Positions 6,457-13,458 of a DNA stretch of 13,728 nucleotides are shown in pieces (position 1 is the first letter of the stretch; each line of letters opens with the position of its first letter). The DNA is taken from NCBI GenBank assembly GCA_964292695.1, contig CAXYWB010000064.1:1-13728 (forward strand), written 5' to 3'. Under the pieces are notes generated by a model. That model was not told the DNA's origin. It worked only from the letters and a program-made list of their open reading frames with translations, and made no database searches. This DNA comes from UPXZ01 sp018055865. Lineage in GTDB: Bacteria; Bacteroidota; Bacteroidia; Bacteroidales; Paludibacteraceae. The translations under genes and the position numbers were made by a program.

Positions 6457-8298
6457 ATGTGTGGAATAGTAGGATATATTGGTAACAAAGAAGCTTACCC
6501 GATTTTGATTAAAGGTCTTCACAGGCTCGAATATCGTGGATACGACAGTGCAGGAATAGCTCTGATAGATAATAAAAACCTGAAAGTATACAAAGCCAAA
6601 GGTAAAGTTTCTGAATTAGAGCAGTTTGCTGAACACAAAGACATTACAGGCACTATTGGCATTGCTCACACCCGATGGGCCACTCATGGCGAACCAAATC
6701 AAAAAAATGCTCACCCGCATTATTCACAATCAGAAGAAATTGCAATAATTCACAACGGTATTATTGAAAATTACGCAGTTTTGAAAGAGGGGTTGACCCG
6801 TGAAGGGTATTCCTTTCAGAGTCAGACAGATACGGAAGTGCTGGTGCAGTTGATAGAATTTATGAAAATTACAAACAATGTGGATCTTCCCACTGCCGTA
6901 CAACTTGCATTAAATCAGGTAATTGGAGCATACGCCATTGCTGTACTCGACAAACACAATCCGGATATGATTGTAGCAGCCCGAAAGGGGAGTCCCCTTG
7001 TAATCGGCATTGGCGAAGATGAATATTTTATAGGTTCAGATGCTACTCCAATAATAGAATTTACCAACAAGGTTATCTATGTAGGTGAAGAAGAGATTGT
7101 TACAATAAAACGCAACGAACCTCTCAAAATTAAAACTATCGGAAATATCGAAAAAACACCTCAGGTGCACAAACTGGAAATGACTCTGAACCAGTTGGAA
7201 AAAGGTGGTTATCCGCATTTTATGCTCAAAGAAATATTTGAACAACCAGCCACCCTGAGCGACTGCATGCGTGGCCGGGTGAATGTCGATTCGGACAATA
7301 TCACCCTGGCAGGCTTTATTGACAACAAAGAGAAGTTCATGAATGCCAAACGCATTATCATTACCGCTTGCGGCACTTCATGGCACGCTGCACAAATAGG
7401 TATGTATGCCATCGAAGAGTTTGCCCGAATTCCGGTCGAAGTGGAATATTCTTCCGAATTCCGGTACAGAAAACCGGTAATCAATAAGGACGACATCGTA
7501 ATTGCCATTTCACAATCGGGTGAAACAGCAGATACACTGGCTGCAGTAGACCTGGCCAAACAACACGGAGCGTTTATTTTCGGCATTTGCAACGTGGTTG
7601 GTTCATCTATTCCAAGAAACACACATTCAGGATGTTACACTCACGTAGGACCTGAAATCGGAGTTGCATCTACCAAAGCGTTTACGGCGCAGGTTACAGT
7701 GCTTACTATGCTGGCCATTCTGATAGGAAAAGAAAAAGGAACAATTTCAACCGAAGAATACCTGAATCTGATAAAAGAATTAAGCCTGATTCCGGATAAA
7801 GTAAGTGAAGCACTGAAGACAAATGACCAAATATTTGAACTGGCCAAATCTTTTACCTATGCAAGCAACTGCATATACCTGGGGCGTGGATACAATTTTC
7901 CGGTTGCGCTCGAAGGTGCTTTGAAGCTGAAAGAAATCTCATACATTCACGCCGAAGGTTACCCTGCCGCCGAAATGAAACACGGACCTATTGCACTCAT
8001 TAGCAATGAAATGCCGGTAATAGCCATTGCCACTCAATCGGATACCTACGAAAAGGTAATCAGCAATATACAGGAAATAAAAGCTCGTAAAGGACGAATC
8101 ATTTCGGTGGTTACCGAAGGCGATAAAGTGGTAAAAAATCTTTCGACTTATACCATTGAAGTGCCCAAAACAGAAATATGCCTCACACCCTTGCTTTCGG
8201 TAATTCCGTTGCAACTGCTTGCATATCACATTGCTGTGGTCAAAGGATGCGATGTGGATCAACCGCGAAATCTGGCAAAATCAGTAACAGTAGAATAA
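6457..8298 (+). CDS. glmS: Glutamine--fructose-6-phosphate aminotransferase (isomerizing)
   Basis: This 613-residue enzyme makes glucosamine-6-phosphate from fructose-6-phosphate and glutamine, the first step towards UDP-GlcNAc for peptidoglycan and lipid A. The N-terminal class II glutaminase domain starts with the catalytic Cys2 (MCGIVGYIG). It also shows LEYRGYDSAG (24-33), HTRWATHG (71-78) and the oxyanion motif HNGIIEN (99-105). Two SIS sugar-isomerase domains follow: ACGTSWHA (304-311), SQSGETADT (352-360), GVASTKAFT (402-410), then LKLKEISYIHAEG (489-501) and EMKHGP (506-511). It ends in the classic KSVTVE, whose Lys608 forms the sugar Schiff base in GlmS. Every key residue is present and the length is standard. 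No glmS ribozyme was seen upstream. The next gene starts 5 bp later. Confidence 0.97.
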   Translation: MCGIVGYIGNKEAYPILIKGLHRLEYRGYDSAGIALIDNKNLKVYKAKGKVSELEQFAEHKDITGTIGIAHTRWATHGEPNQKNAHPHYSQSEEIAIIHNGIIENYAVLKEGLTREGYSFQSQTDTEVLVQLIEFMKITNNVDLPTAVQLALNQVIGAYAIAVLDKHNPDMIVAARKGSPLVIGIGEDEYFIGSDATPIIEFTNKVIYVGEEEIVTIKRNEPLKIKTIGNIEKTPQVHKLEMTLNQLEKGGYPHFMLKEIFEQPATLSDCMRGRVNVDSDNITLAGFIDNKEKFMNAKRIIITACGTSWHAAQIGMYAIEEFARIPVEVEYSSEFRYRKPVINKDDIVIAISQSGETADTLAAVDLAKQHGAFIFGICNVVGSSIPRNTHSGCYTHVGPEIGVASTKAFTAQVTVLTMLAILIGKEKGTISTEEYLNLIKELSLIPDKVSEALKTNDQIFELAKSFTYASNCIYLGRGYNFPVALEGALKLKEISYIHAEGYPAAEMKHGPIALISNEMPVIAIATQSDTYEKVISNIQEIKARKGRIISVVTEGDKVVKNLSTYTIEVPKTEICLTPLLSVIPLQLLAYHIAVVKGCDVDQPRNLAKSVTVE

Positions 8299-8303
8299 AA
8301 AAT

Positions 8304-10100
8304 ATGTGCGGAATAGCAATGATACGGCTGCTTAAGCCGCTTGATTATTATCAGAAAAAATACGACACCTGGCAGTACGGATTGAATAAAATGTATCTGC
8401 TGATGGAAAAACAGCACAATCGGGGGCAGGAGGGAGCTGGAATGGCTACACTGAAATTAGACATTCCACCCGGCGAAGAATACATCTGGCGCGAGCGCGA
8501 AGAGGGAAAGAATGCCATTCAGCAGATATTTGCCAACATTAACGATAAAATGGAAAAATACAACGGTCAGATTAATGATCCTGTATTTGCAAAAGAGAAT
8601 CTGCCATTTGCAGGTGAATTGTATTTGGGGCACTTACGCTATAGCACTTCCGGCAAAAGCGGCATTTCATACGTTCATCCGTTTCTTCGTCGTCACAACT
8701 GGAAAGCACGAACGCTGGTTTTGGCCGGAAATTTCAATCTGACCAATGTAGATGAAATTTTTGAAAATCTGACCAACCAGGGACAACACCCTCGCGACAA
8801 AGCCGATACCTTTCTTATGCTCGAATCCCTCGGAAATAAGCTGGATAACGAAGTACAGGCCGAATACGAACAAATAAGACAACGATATACAAACGACAAA
8901 ATTATCACTCAAAAAATTGAAGAGCAACTGGATATTCCTTCCTTTATCCGCAAATCGGAGAAACGATGGGACGGAGGGTATGTAATTAGCGGGATGCTTG
9001 GTCATGGCGATTCATTCGTTTTTCGCGATCCGGATGGTATCCGAACTGCTTTTTATTATCACGACGAAGAAATAGCCGTTGTTGCATCTGAGCGTGCTCC
9101 TTTACAGACCGTGATGAATGTCAACGTGGAGGAGATCCGGGAATTGGAACCCGGGCAAATCATGATTATCAAGAAAAACGGAACCATTTATTTTGACAAA
9201 ATCCGGATTCCCTCTCCCCGGCTCAAAGCCTGTTCGTTCGAACGAATTTATTTTTCCAGAGGTAGTGATGTGGACATTTATACCGAAAGAAAAAAATTAG
9301 GAGCATCATTGGCCGAACCGATTCTCAAAGCAGTTGATTACGATATTGAAAATTCCGTTTTTTCTTTTATTCCCAATACGGCCGAAGTTGCTTTTTATGG
9401 AATGACACAGGGCATCAGAAATATTACCGGCAAAGATCCTCATGTGGAAAAAGTTTTGATAAAAGATATAAAACTACGTACATTTATTTCGCAGAACAAA
9501 GAGCGAAACGACCTGGCAAAACACGTGTACGACGTAACCTGGAACTCAATCCGAAGGGGAAAAAAAGATAATCTGATAGTTATTGATGACTCGATAGTCA
9601 GAGGTACAACGCTTAAACAGAGCATTCTGTCAATAATCAACCGACTGGAACCGAAAAAAATTGTCATCGTTTCATCTTCACCGCAAGTTCGGTATCCGGA
9701 TTATTACGGGATTGACATGTCGATGATGAGCGAATTCTGTGCTTTCAGAGCTGCTATTGCTCTGCTCAAAGAAAACGGCAAGCAACAACTAATTGATGAT
9801 ATTTATTTCAAATGTAAGGCTCAGGAAAGTTTCACAAAGGAAAATGTAATGAATTTCGTGACAGAAATTTATGCACCTTTTTCTCAGGAACAAATATCGC
9901 ATAAAATAGCCGAAATGTTGACACCTTCTGAGGTGGAATGCCCTGTGGAACTGGTTTATCAGACTGTTGAAGGTTTGCACAAAGCTTGTCCGAATCACTC
10001 GGGAGATTGGTATTTTACAGGCAATTATCCTACTCCGGGCGGCAACCGGCTGGTGAATCTGGCATTTATAAATTATTACGAAGGGAAAGAAAAACAATGA
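8304..10100 (+). CDS. Long PurF-like class II glutamine amidotransferase/phosphoribosyltransferase
   Basis: This 598-residue protein resembles PurF (PRPP amidotransferase, first step of purine synthesis) but is about 100 residues longer. The ATG at 8304 is chosen because it puts the nucleophile at Cys2 (MCGIAM) with no propeptide; an upstream in-frame start would lie inside glmS. Glutaminase signs are GHLRYSTSG (109-117), AGNFNLTN (141-148) and Asp168. The usual HNGN oxyanion motif reads GNFN here. Extra segments lie near 50-100 and 180-215. The transferase half shows FRDPDGIR (240-247), IYFSRGSD (315-322), RTFI (392-395), the PRPP loop VIDDSIVRGTT (426-436) and RYPDYYGIDM (463-472). The C-terminus keeps FTGNYPTP (571-578) but lacks the cysteines that bind Fe-S in Bacillus-type PurF. 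It could be a second PurF or an enzyme with another acceptor. It overlaps hisA by four bases. Confidence 0.8.
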   Translation: MCGIAMIRLLKPLDYYQKKYDTWQYGLNKMYLLMEKQHNRGQEGAGMATLKLDIPPGEEYIWREREEGKNAIQQIFANINDKMEKYNGQINDPVFAKENLPFAGELYLGHLRYSTSGKSGISYVHPFLRRHNWKARTLVLAGNFNLTNVDEIFENLTNQGQHPRDKADTFLMLESLGNKLDNEVQAEYEQIRQRYTNDKIITQKIEEQLDIPSFIRKSEKRWDGGYVISGMLGHGDSFVFRDPDGIRTAFYYHDEEIAVVASERAPLQTVMNVNVEEIRELEPGQIMIIKKNGTIYFDKIRIPSPRLKACSFERIYFSRGSDVDIYTERKKLGASLAEPILKAVDYDIENSVFSFIPNTAEVAFYGMTQGIRNITGKDPHVEKVLIKDIKLRTFISQNKERNDLAKHVYDVTWNSIRRGKKDNLIVIDDSIVRGTTLKQSILSIINRLEPKKIVIVSSSPQVRYPDYYGIDMSMMSEFCAFRAAIALLKENGKQQLIDDIYFKCKAQESFTKENVMNFVTEIYAPFSQEQISHKIAEMLTPSEVECPVELVYQTVEGLHKACPNHSGDWYFTGNYPTPGGNRLVNLAFINYYEGKEKQ

Positions 10101-10819
10101 TAGAAATTATTCCGGCTATTGATCTGATCGAGGGTAAATGCGTTCGCCTGACTCAGGGCGACTACGCTCAAAAGAAAATTTACAACGAGAATCCGCTTGA
10201 GGTAGCCCGGATGTTTGCTGACGCGGGTATTTCCCGGTTGCATCTGGTAGATTTGGATGGAGCCAAAGCTCAACACATTGTTAATCATAAAGTACTGGAA
10301 AAAATTACAACAAAAACAAATTTGATTGTTGACTTTGGAGGCGGTCTGAAATCGGACGACGACTTGCGTATTGCCTTTGAATGTGGTGCTTCAATGATAA
10401 CCGGAGGCAGCATAGCAGTGAAAAATCCGCTGGTTTTCACCCGTTGGATTCAAAAGTACGGTCCGGAACGAATCATTCTGGGAGCTGATGTGAAGAATGA
10501 AAAAATTGCAGTAAACGGTTGGACGGAAAATACTGATATTGAGCTTATTCCATTTCTTGATGACTACCGGAAGAAAGGTATTTCAAAAATTATTTGTACT
10601 GATATCAGTAAAGACGGTATGCTCGAAGGGCCATCAACTGAACTATATACAGAGATCCTTCGCTGCCTGCCTGATGCTTATTTGATAGCAAGCGGAGGAG
10701 TAAGTTCCTTGCGTGATATCGAACTGCTGGAAGAAGCAGGCATTCCTGCCGTAATATTCGGCAAAGCCATTTACGAAGGCAGAATCAGGTTGAAAGATTT
10801 ATCACGTTTTTTTATGTAA
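10097..10819 (+). CDS. hisA: ProFAR isomerase (1-(5-phosphoribosyl)-5-[(5-phosphoribosylamino)methylideneamino]imidazole-4-carboxamide isomerase)
   Basis: This 240-residue TIM-barrel protein catalyses the Amadori isomerisation of ProFAR to PRFAR, the fourth step of histidine synthesis. It starts IIPAIDLIEGKCVRLTQGDY, with the catalytic Asp9. It then shows LHLVDLDGA (48-56), the phosphate-binding VDFGGGLK (77-84), LGADVKNEKIAVNGW (128-142) with the second catalytic Asp131, ICTDISKDGM (168-177), and ASGGVSS plus FGKAIYEGR at the second phosphate site. Length is standard for HisA. The ATG at 10097 overlaps the stop of the PurF-like gene (ATGA), so translation is probably coupled; longer in-frame starts would run into that gene. 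No other his gene is in the window, which is unusual for Bacteroidota, where hisA usually sits in a his operon. HisF is less likely because the NGW segment is HisA-like. Confidence 0.92.
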   Translation: MIEIIPAIDLIEGKCVRLTQGDYAQKKIYNENPLEVARMFADAGISRLHLVDLDGAKAQHIVNHKVLEKITTKTNLIVDFGGGLKSDDDLRIAFECGASMITGGSIAVKNPLVFTRWIQKYGPERIILGADVKNEKIAVNGWTENTDIELIPFLDDYRKKGISKIICTDISKDGMLEGPSTELYTEILRCLPDAYLIASGGVSSLRDIELLEEAGIPAVIFGKAIYEGRIRLKDLSRFFM

Positions 10820-10824
10820 CTTTG
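10817..10824 (+). promoter_or_regulatory. -7 box candidate (TAACTTTG) overlapping the hisA stop
   Basis: TAACTTTG matches TAnnTTTG exactly and includes the hisA stop codon. It would give a leader of about 130 nt for the DUF5606-type gene. A second perfect match lies 33 bp downstream, so only one may be used. Confidence 0.35.
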
Positions 10825-10849
10825 TCATTCATCTTGCAAAATAATTAAC

Positions 10850-10857
10850 TACATTTG
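10850..10857 (+). promoter_or_regulatory. -7 box candidate (TACATTTG) for the DUF5606-nif3-zinc ribbon operon
   Basis: TACATTTG matches TAnnTTTG exactly. A start 5-7 bp downstream would put the 5' end of the RNA right at the 10-bp hairpin of 10865-10892. The remaining leader to the ATG at 10962 is AT-rich. Confidence 0.45.
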
Positions 10858-10864
10858 TACTGAA

Positions 10865-10898
10865 ATTGATTTGAAATTTTTATCAAATCAATATTTTT
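10865..10898 (+). promoter_or_regulatory. Perfect 10-bp inverted repeat between hisA and the DUF5606-type gene
   Basis: ATTGATTTGA (10865-10874) pairs perfectly with TCAAATCAAT (10883-10892) around an 8-nt loop, and five Ts follow at 10894-10898. It may be a weak, AT-rich terminator for the dapL-hisA operon. It could instead be a 5'-end hairpin of the next transcript or a protein-binding operator, because the -7 box at 10850-10857 ends only 7 bp before it. Confidence 0.5.
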
Positions 10899-10961
10899 AG
10901 GAATAATAATTGCCTTTAATAAACATTTCTGAAATAGATTAATCCAAATTATTCATACATT

Positions 10962-11513
10962 ATGCTTAAAGAAATATTATCAATTACCGGTAAACCGGGA
11001 TTATTCAAATTGGTTTCACAGGGTAAAAACATGCTGATCGTGGAGTCGCTCACTGATGGCAAACGAATTCCGGCTTATGCTAAAGATAAAGCCATATCGT
11101 TGGGTGATATTGCCATTTTTACCGAAAGCAAAGAAATACCGTTGGGCGAAGTGCTTGAAAAAGTAAAAACGAAGGAAAATGGAGCAAATGCCTCAATTGA
11201 TCCTAAGTCGGGAAATGATGAACTCAGAAAATACATGGAAGAAGTGCTGCCCGACTACGACAAGGACAAGGTATATCCAAGTGATATCCGTAAACTTATC
11301 AATTGGTATAATATATTGATTGAGAGTAATATAACTGAATTTGTGGAAAAAGATGAAGAAAAAGCTGAAGAGAATGCAGAGAAGGATACTGAAGTAAAAG
11401 AGAAAATCAAAAAAGAAACAAAACCCGCAGCAGCTAAAAAAGAACCCAAAATTCACGTTCAACAGCCCAAAATAGCACAAAAATCGATGACTAACCGCAA
11501 AATGGGCGGATAG
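10962..11513 (+). CDS. DUF5606-type protein of unknown function
   Basis: This 183-residue protein looks like the Bacteroidota-restricted DUF5606 family, whose function is not established. The ordered part (1-125) starts with the typical MLKEILSITGKPGLFKLVSQGKN-like opening, followed by IVESLTDGKRIPAY (26-39) and LGDIAIFTE (47-55), which suggest a small beta-rich fold. It continues with LRKYMEEVLPDYDKDKVYPSD (88-108) and IRKLINWYNIL (109-119), likely helical. The tail (126-165) is a low-complexity Glu/Lys stretch, then a basic end with IHVQQPK and a terminal NRKMGG, suggesting a flexible tail that could bind nucleic acid or a partner (inference). There is no signal peptide or membrane segment. 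It lies 7 bp before the nif3-type gene, so the two are probably cotranscribed. Confidence 0.78.
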   Translation: MLKEILSITGKPGLFKLVSQGKNMLIVESLTDGKRIPAYAKDKAISLGDIAIFTESKEIPLGEVLEKVKTKENGANASIDPKSGNDELRKYMEEVLPDYDKDKVYPSDIRKLINWYNILIESNITEFVEKDEEKAEENAEKDTEVKEKIKKETKPAAAKKEPKIHVQQPKIAQKSMTNRKMGG

Positions 11514-11520
11514 AATAAAT

Positions 11521-12615
11521 ATGACTGCTTCAGAAATTACATCACTAATCGAAGAACTGGCTCCACTGGCATTACAGGAAGATTACGACAATGCAGGATT
11601 GCTGGTTGGCGACAAGTATATGGAAATAACAGCTGTGTTGATAACGCTGGATGTTACCGAAGCTGTAATTGACGAAGCTGTAGAACATAATTGTAATCTT
11701 ATTATTTCGCACCATCCATTGATATTCAGGGGATTAAAAAATATTACCGGGCAGGATTATATCCAGCGCTGTGTAATAAAAGCTATCAAAAATGACATTG
11801 CAATATATGCGGCTCATACCAATATCGATAATGTTCTTCAGGGTGTAAACGGAAAAATAGCCGATTTGATTGGATTGAAGAATCGCTCTGTTTTGCGACC
11901 TAAAAGTAATTTACTACTGAAACTTGTAACCTTTGTTCCGGTTGAATATGCCGAAAAGGTACAAAAAGCCTTGTTCATAGCAGGTGCAGGTCACATTGGC
12001 GAGTATGACAGCTGTAGTTTCAGTGCACCGGGAAAAGGAACTTTCCGCGCAGGCGATTCGGCTCAACCTTTCGTAGGAGAACTGAATGAGCTACACACCG
12101 AACCCGAAATGCGAATAGAGGTAATTTTACCTGAATATCTGAAAACCGGCGTTTTGAATGCACTCATGCAGGTTCATCCTTACGAGGAACCGGCTTATGA
12201 TATTATTCCGCTTCTTAATACCCGGAATAACGTTGGCTCTGGAATAACAGGAGAGATGGAATACGAGATGAACGAAATGGATTTTTTGATTTTTCTGAAA
12301 AAGATTTTTCTGCTGGATACTTTGAGGTACACGCATTTATCCAACAGAAAAATTAAAAAAGTAGCTGTTTGTGGAGGTGCCGGAAGCGAATTTCTGCCCG
12401 AAGCAATAAAAAAAGGAGCTGATGTTTTTATTTCGGGCGATTTCAAATACCACGATTTTTTTAATGCAGATAACCAAATTTTGATTGTCGATATAGGTCA
12501 TTACGAGAGTGAGCAATATACAAAAGATGTTTTTTATGAGATAATTACAAAAAAAATTCCTAACTTTGCAGTCCGAATTTCGGAAGTGAATACAAATCCA
12601 ATAAAATATTTATAA
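11521..12615 (+). CDS. Nif3/YqfO-family dinuclear metal-centre protein
   Basis: This 364-residue protein has the Nif3 (DUF34) fold. The N-terminal half shows DYDNAGLLVG (21-30), the metal-binding ISHHPLIF (62-69, His64 and His65) and AAHTNIDNV (97-105, His99 and Asp103). The C-terminal half shows KKVAVCGGAGS (279-289), ISGDFKYHD (304-312) and DIGHYESE (324-331), with His327 and Glu331 as expected metal ligands. Between them, about 130-235, lies an insert like the PII-like domain of Bacillus YqfO, including VHPYEEPAYDI (218-228). Such proteins form toroidal hexamers. Their biochemical role is not settled, although databases often call them GTP cyclohydrolase I type 2. It starts 7 bp after the DUF5606-type gene and ends 4 bp before the zinc-ribbon gene. 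Confidence 0.93.
   Translation: MTASEITSLIEELAPLALQEDYDNAGLLVGDKYMEITAVLITLDVTEAVIDEAVEHNCNLIISHHPLIFRGLKNITGQDYIQRCVIKAIKNDIAIYAAHTNIDNVLQGVNGKIADLIGLKNRSVLRPKSNLLLKLVTFVPVEYAEKVQKALFIAGAGHIGEYDSCSFSAPGKGTFRAGDSAQPFVGELNELHTEPEMRIEVILPEYLKTGVLNALMQVHPYEEPAYDIIPLLNTRNNVGSGITGEMEYEMNEMDFLIFLKKIFLLDTLRYTHLSNRKIKKVAVCGGAGSEFLPEAIKKGADVFISGDFKYHDFFNADNQILIVDIGHYESEQYTKDVFYEIITKKIPNFAVRISEVNTNPIKYL
12561..12568 (+). promoter_or_regulatory. Internal -7 box candidate (TAACTTTG) inside the nif3-type gene
   Basis: TAACTTTG followed by CA is a perfect match to TAnnTTTG and lies 51 bp before the zinc-ribbon ATG. No TTTG was seen at the usual -33 spacing. It could give the zinc-ribbon gene its own transcript. 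Confidence 0.4.
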
Positions 12616-12619
12616 TTAT

Positions 12620-13393
12620 ATGGCTACCGAACCAAAAATTGAGAAAGAAATCACAGTTGAAGAAAAACTGAAAGCACTTTATGAGCTCCAAAAGGTTGAT
12701 TCCAAAATAGATGAGATTAAAATTTTGCGCGGCGACCTACCGCTCGAAGTTCAGGATATGGAAGACGAAATTGTAGGTTTGAGTACAAGGTTGGAGAATT
12801 TTGAAGCTGAAATAGCTCAATTAAGCACTATGATTACCGGTAAAAAGGTTGAAATTGAAGAAGCTAAAATTAAAATAGAGCGTTACAAAGAACAACAGAA
12901 CAACGTTCGCAACAATCGTGAATTTGACTATCTGTCCAAAGAAATTGAATTTCAAACGTTAGAAATCGAATTGTCAGAAAAACGAATTCGTGAATTTACT
13001 ACTTCGCTCGAAAATAAAAAAACAGAAAAGGACGAAACTGCCAACCAACTGTCCGAACGGAAGCTGGATCTGAATCAGAAGAAAGGCGAGCTGGAAGATA
13101 TCGTTTCAGAAACAAAACAAGAAGAAGAAAAACTTCGTGAGCGTGCTAAAAAAATCGAATCAATGATTGAGCCGCGTTTGGTTACCGCATTCAAACGCAT
13201 TCGTAAGAATGCCAGGAACGGACTGGCTGTTGTATCGGTCCAACGCGATGCCTGTGGTGGATGCTTCAATAAAATTCCGGCTCAGCGCCAGCTCGACATT
13301 CGTTCTCGCAAAAAAATCATTGTTTGCGAATATTGCGGCCGAATTTTAGTTGACCTTGATTTGGCAGGTGAGGGTGATGCTAAAGTAAAATAA
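12620..13393 (+). CDS. Coiled-coil protein with C-terminal C4 zinc ribbon
   Basis: This 257-residue protein belongs to the C4-type zinc-ribbon family (zf-RING_7, CT398-like). A long charged coiled coil spans about 14-185, containing LYELQKVDSKIDEI (20-33) and the family's NNREFDYLSKEIE (98-110). A C-terminal ribbon carries CGGC (212-215) and CEYC (236-239), giving the four zinc ligands Cys212, Cys215, Cys236 and Cys239. The Chlamydia member has been linked to sigma-54 and flagellar/secretion proteins; the role in Bacteroidota is unknown. A short acidic tail ends the protein. It starts 4 bp after the nif3-type gene, a common pairing in this phylum, so it is probably coexpressed. The strong terminator after it closes the operon. 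There is no signal peptide. Confidence 0.93.
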   Translation: MATEPKIEKEITVEEKLKALYELQKVDSKIDEIKILRGDLPLEVQDMEDEIVGLSTRLENFEAEIAQLSTMITGKKVEIEEAKIKIERYKEQQNNVRNNREFDYLSKEIEFQTLEIELSEKRIREFTTSLENKKTEKDETANQLSERKLDLNQKKGELEDIVSETKQEEEKLRERAKKIESMIEPRLVTAFKRIRKNARNGLAVVSVQRDACGGCFNKIPAQRQLDIRSRKKIIVCEYCGRILVDLDLAGEGDAKVK

Positions 13394-13424
13394 CTAATCT
13401 CAGAAAAAAAAATAAAAAAATAGT

Positions 13425-13458
13425 AAATCCGGGCAAAGAAATTTGTCCGGATTTTTTT
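13425..13458 (+). terminator. Strong intrinsic terminator after the zinc-ribbon gene
   Basis: A 13-bp stem (13425-13437 with 13442-13454, one G-U pair) is closed by a GAAA tetraloop and runs into seven Ts at 13452-13458. An A-rich stretch precedes it at 13403-13420, so it may also work weakly on the other strand. It lies 32 bp after the stop codon. Confidence 0.92.

Noticed and set aside
7209..7622. 137-codon minus-strand frame opposite glmS
   Set aside because: It mirrors a highly conserved glmS region, has no recognisable domain and no promoter, and is a shadow frame.
8178..8303. Longer N-terminus for the PurF-like protein
   Set aside because: It overlaps the end of glmS and would bury the catalytic Cys2; PurF propeptides are short and do not look like this.
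9986..10096. Longer N-terminus for HisA
   Set aside because: It overlaps the PurF-like gene in another frame; the 240-residue form from 10097 matches HisA length and start motif.
11193..11480. Minus-strand frame rich in Phe opposite the DUF5606 tail
   Set aside because: Its composition is simply the complement of the Glu/Lys-rich tail; it is not a membrane protein gene.
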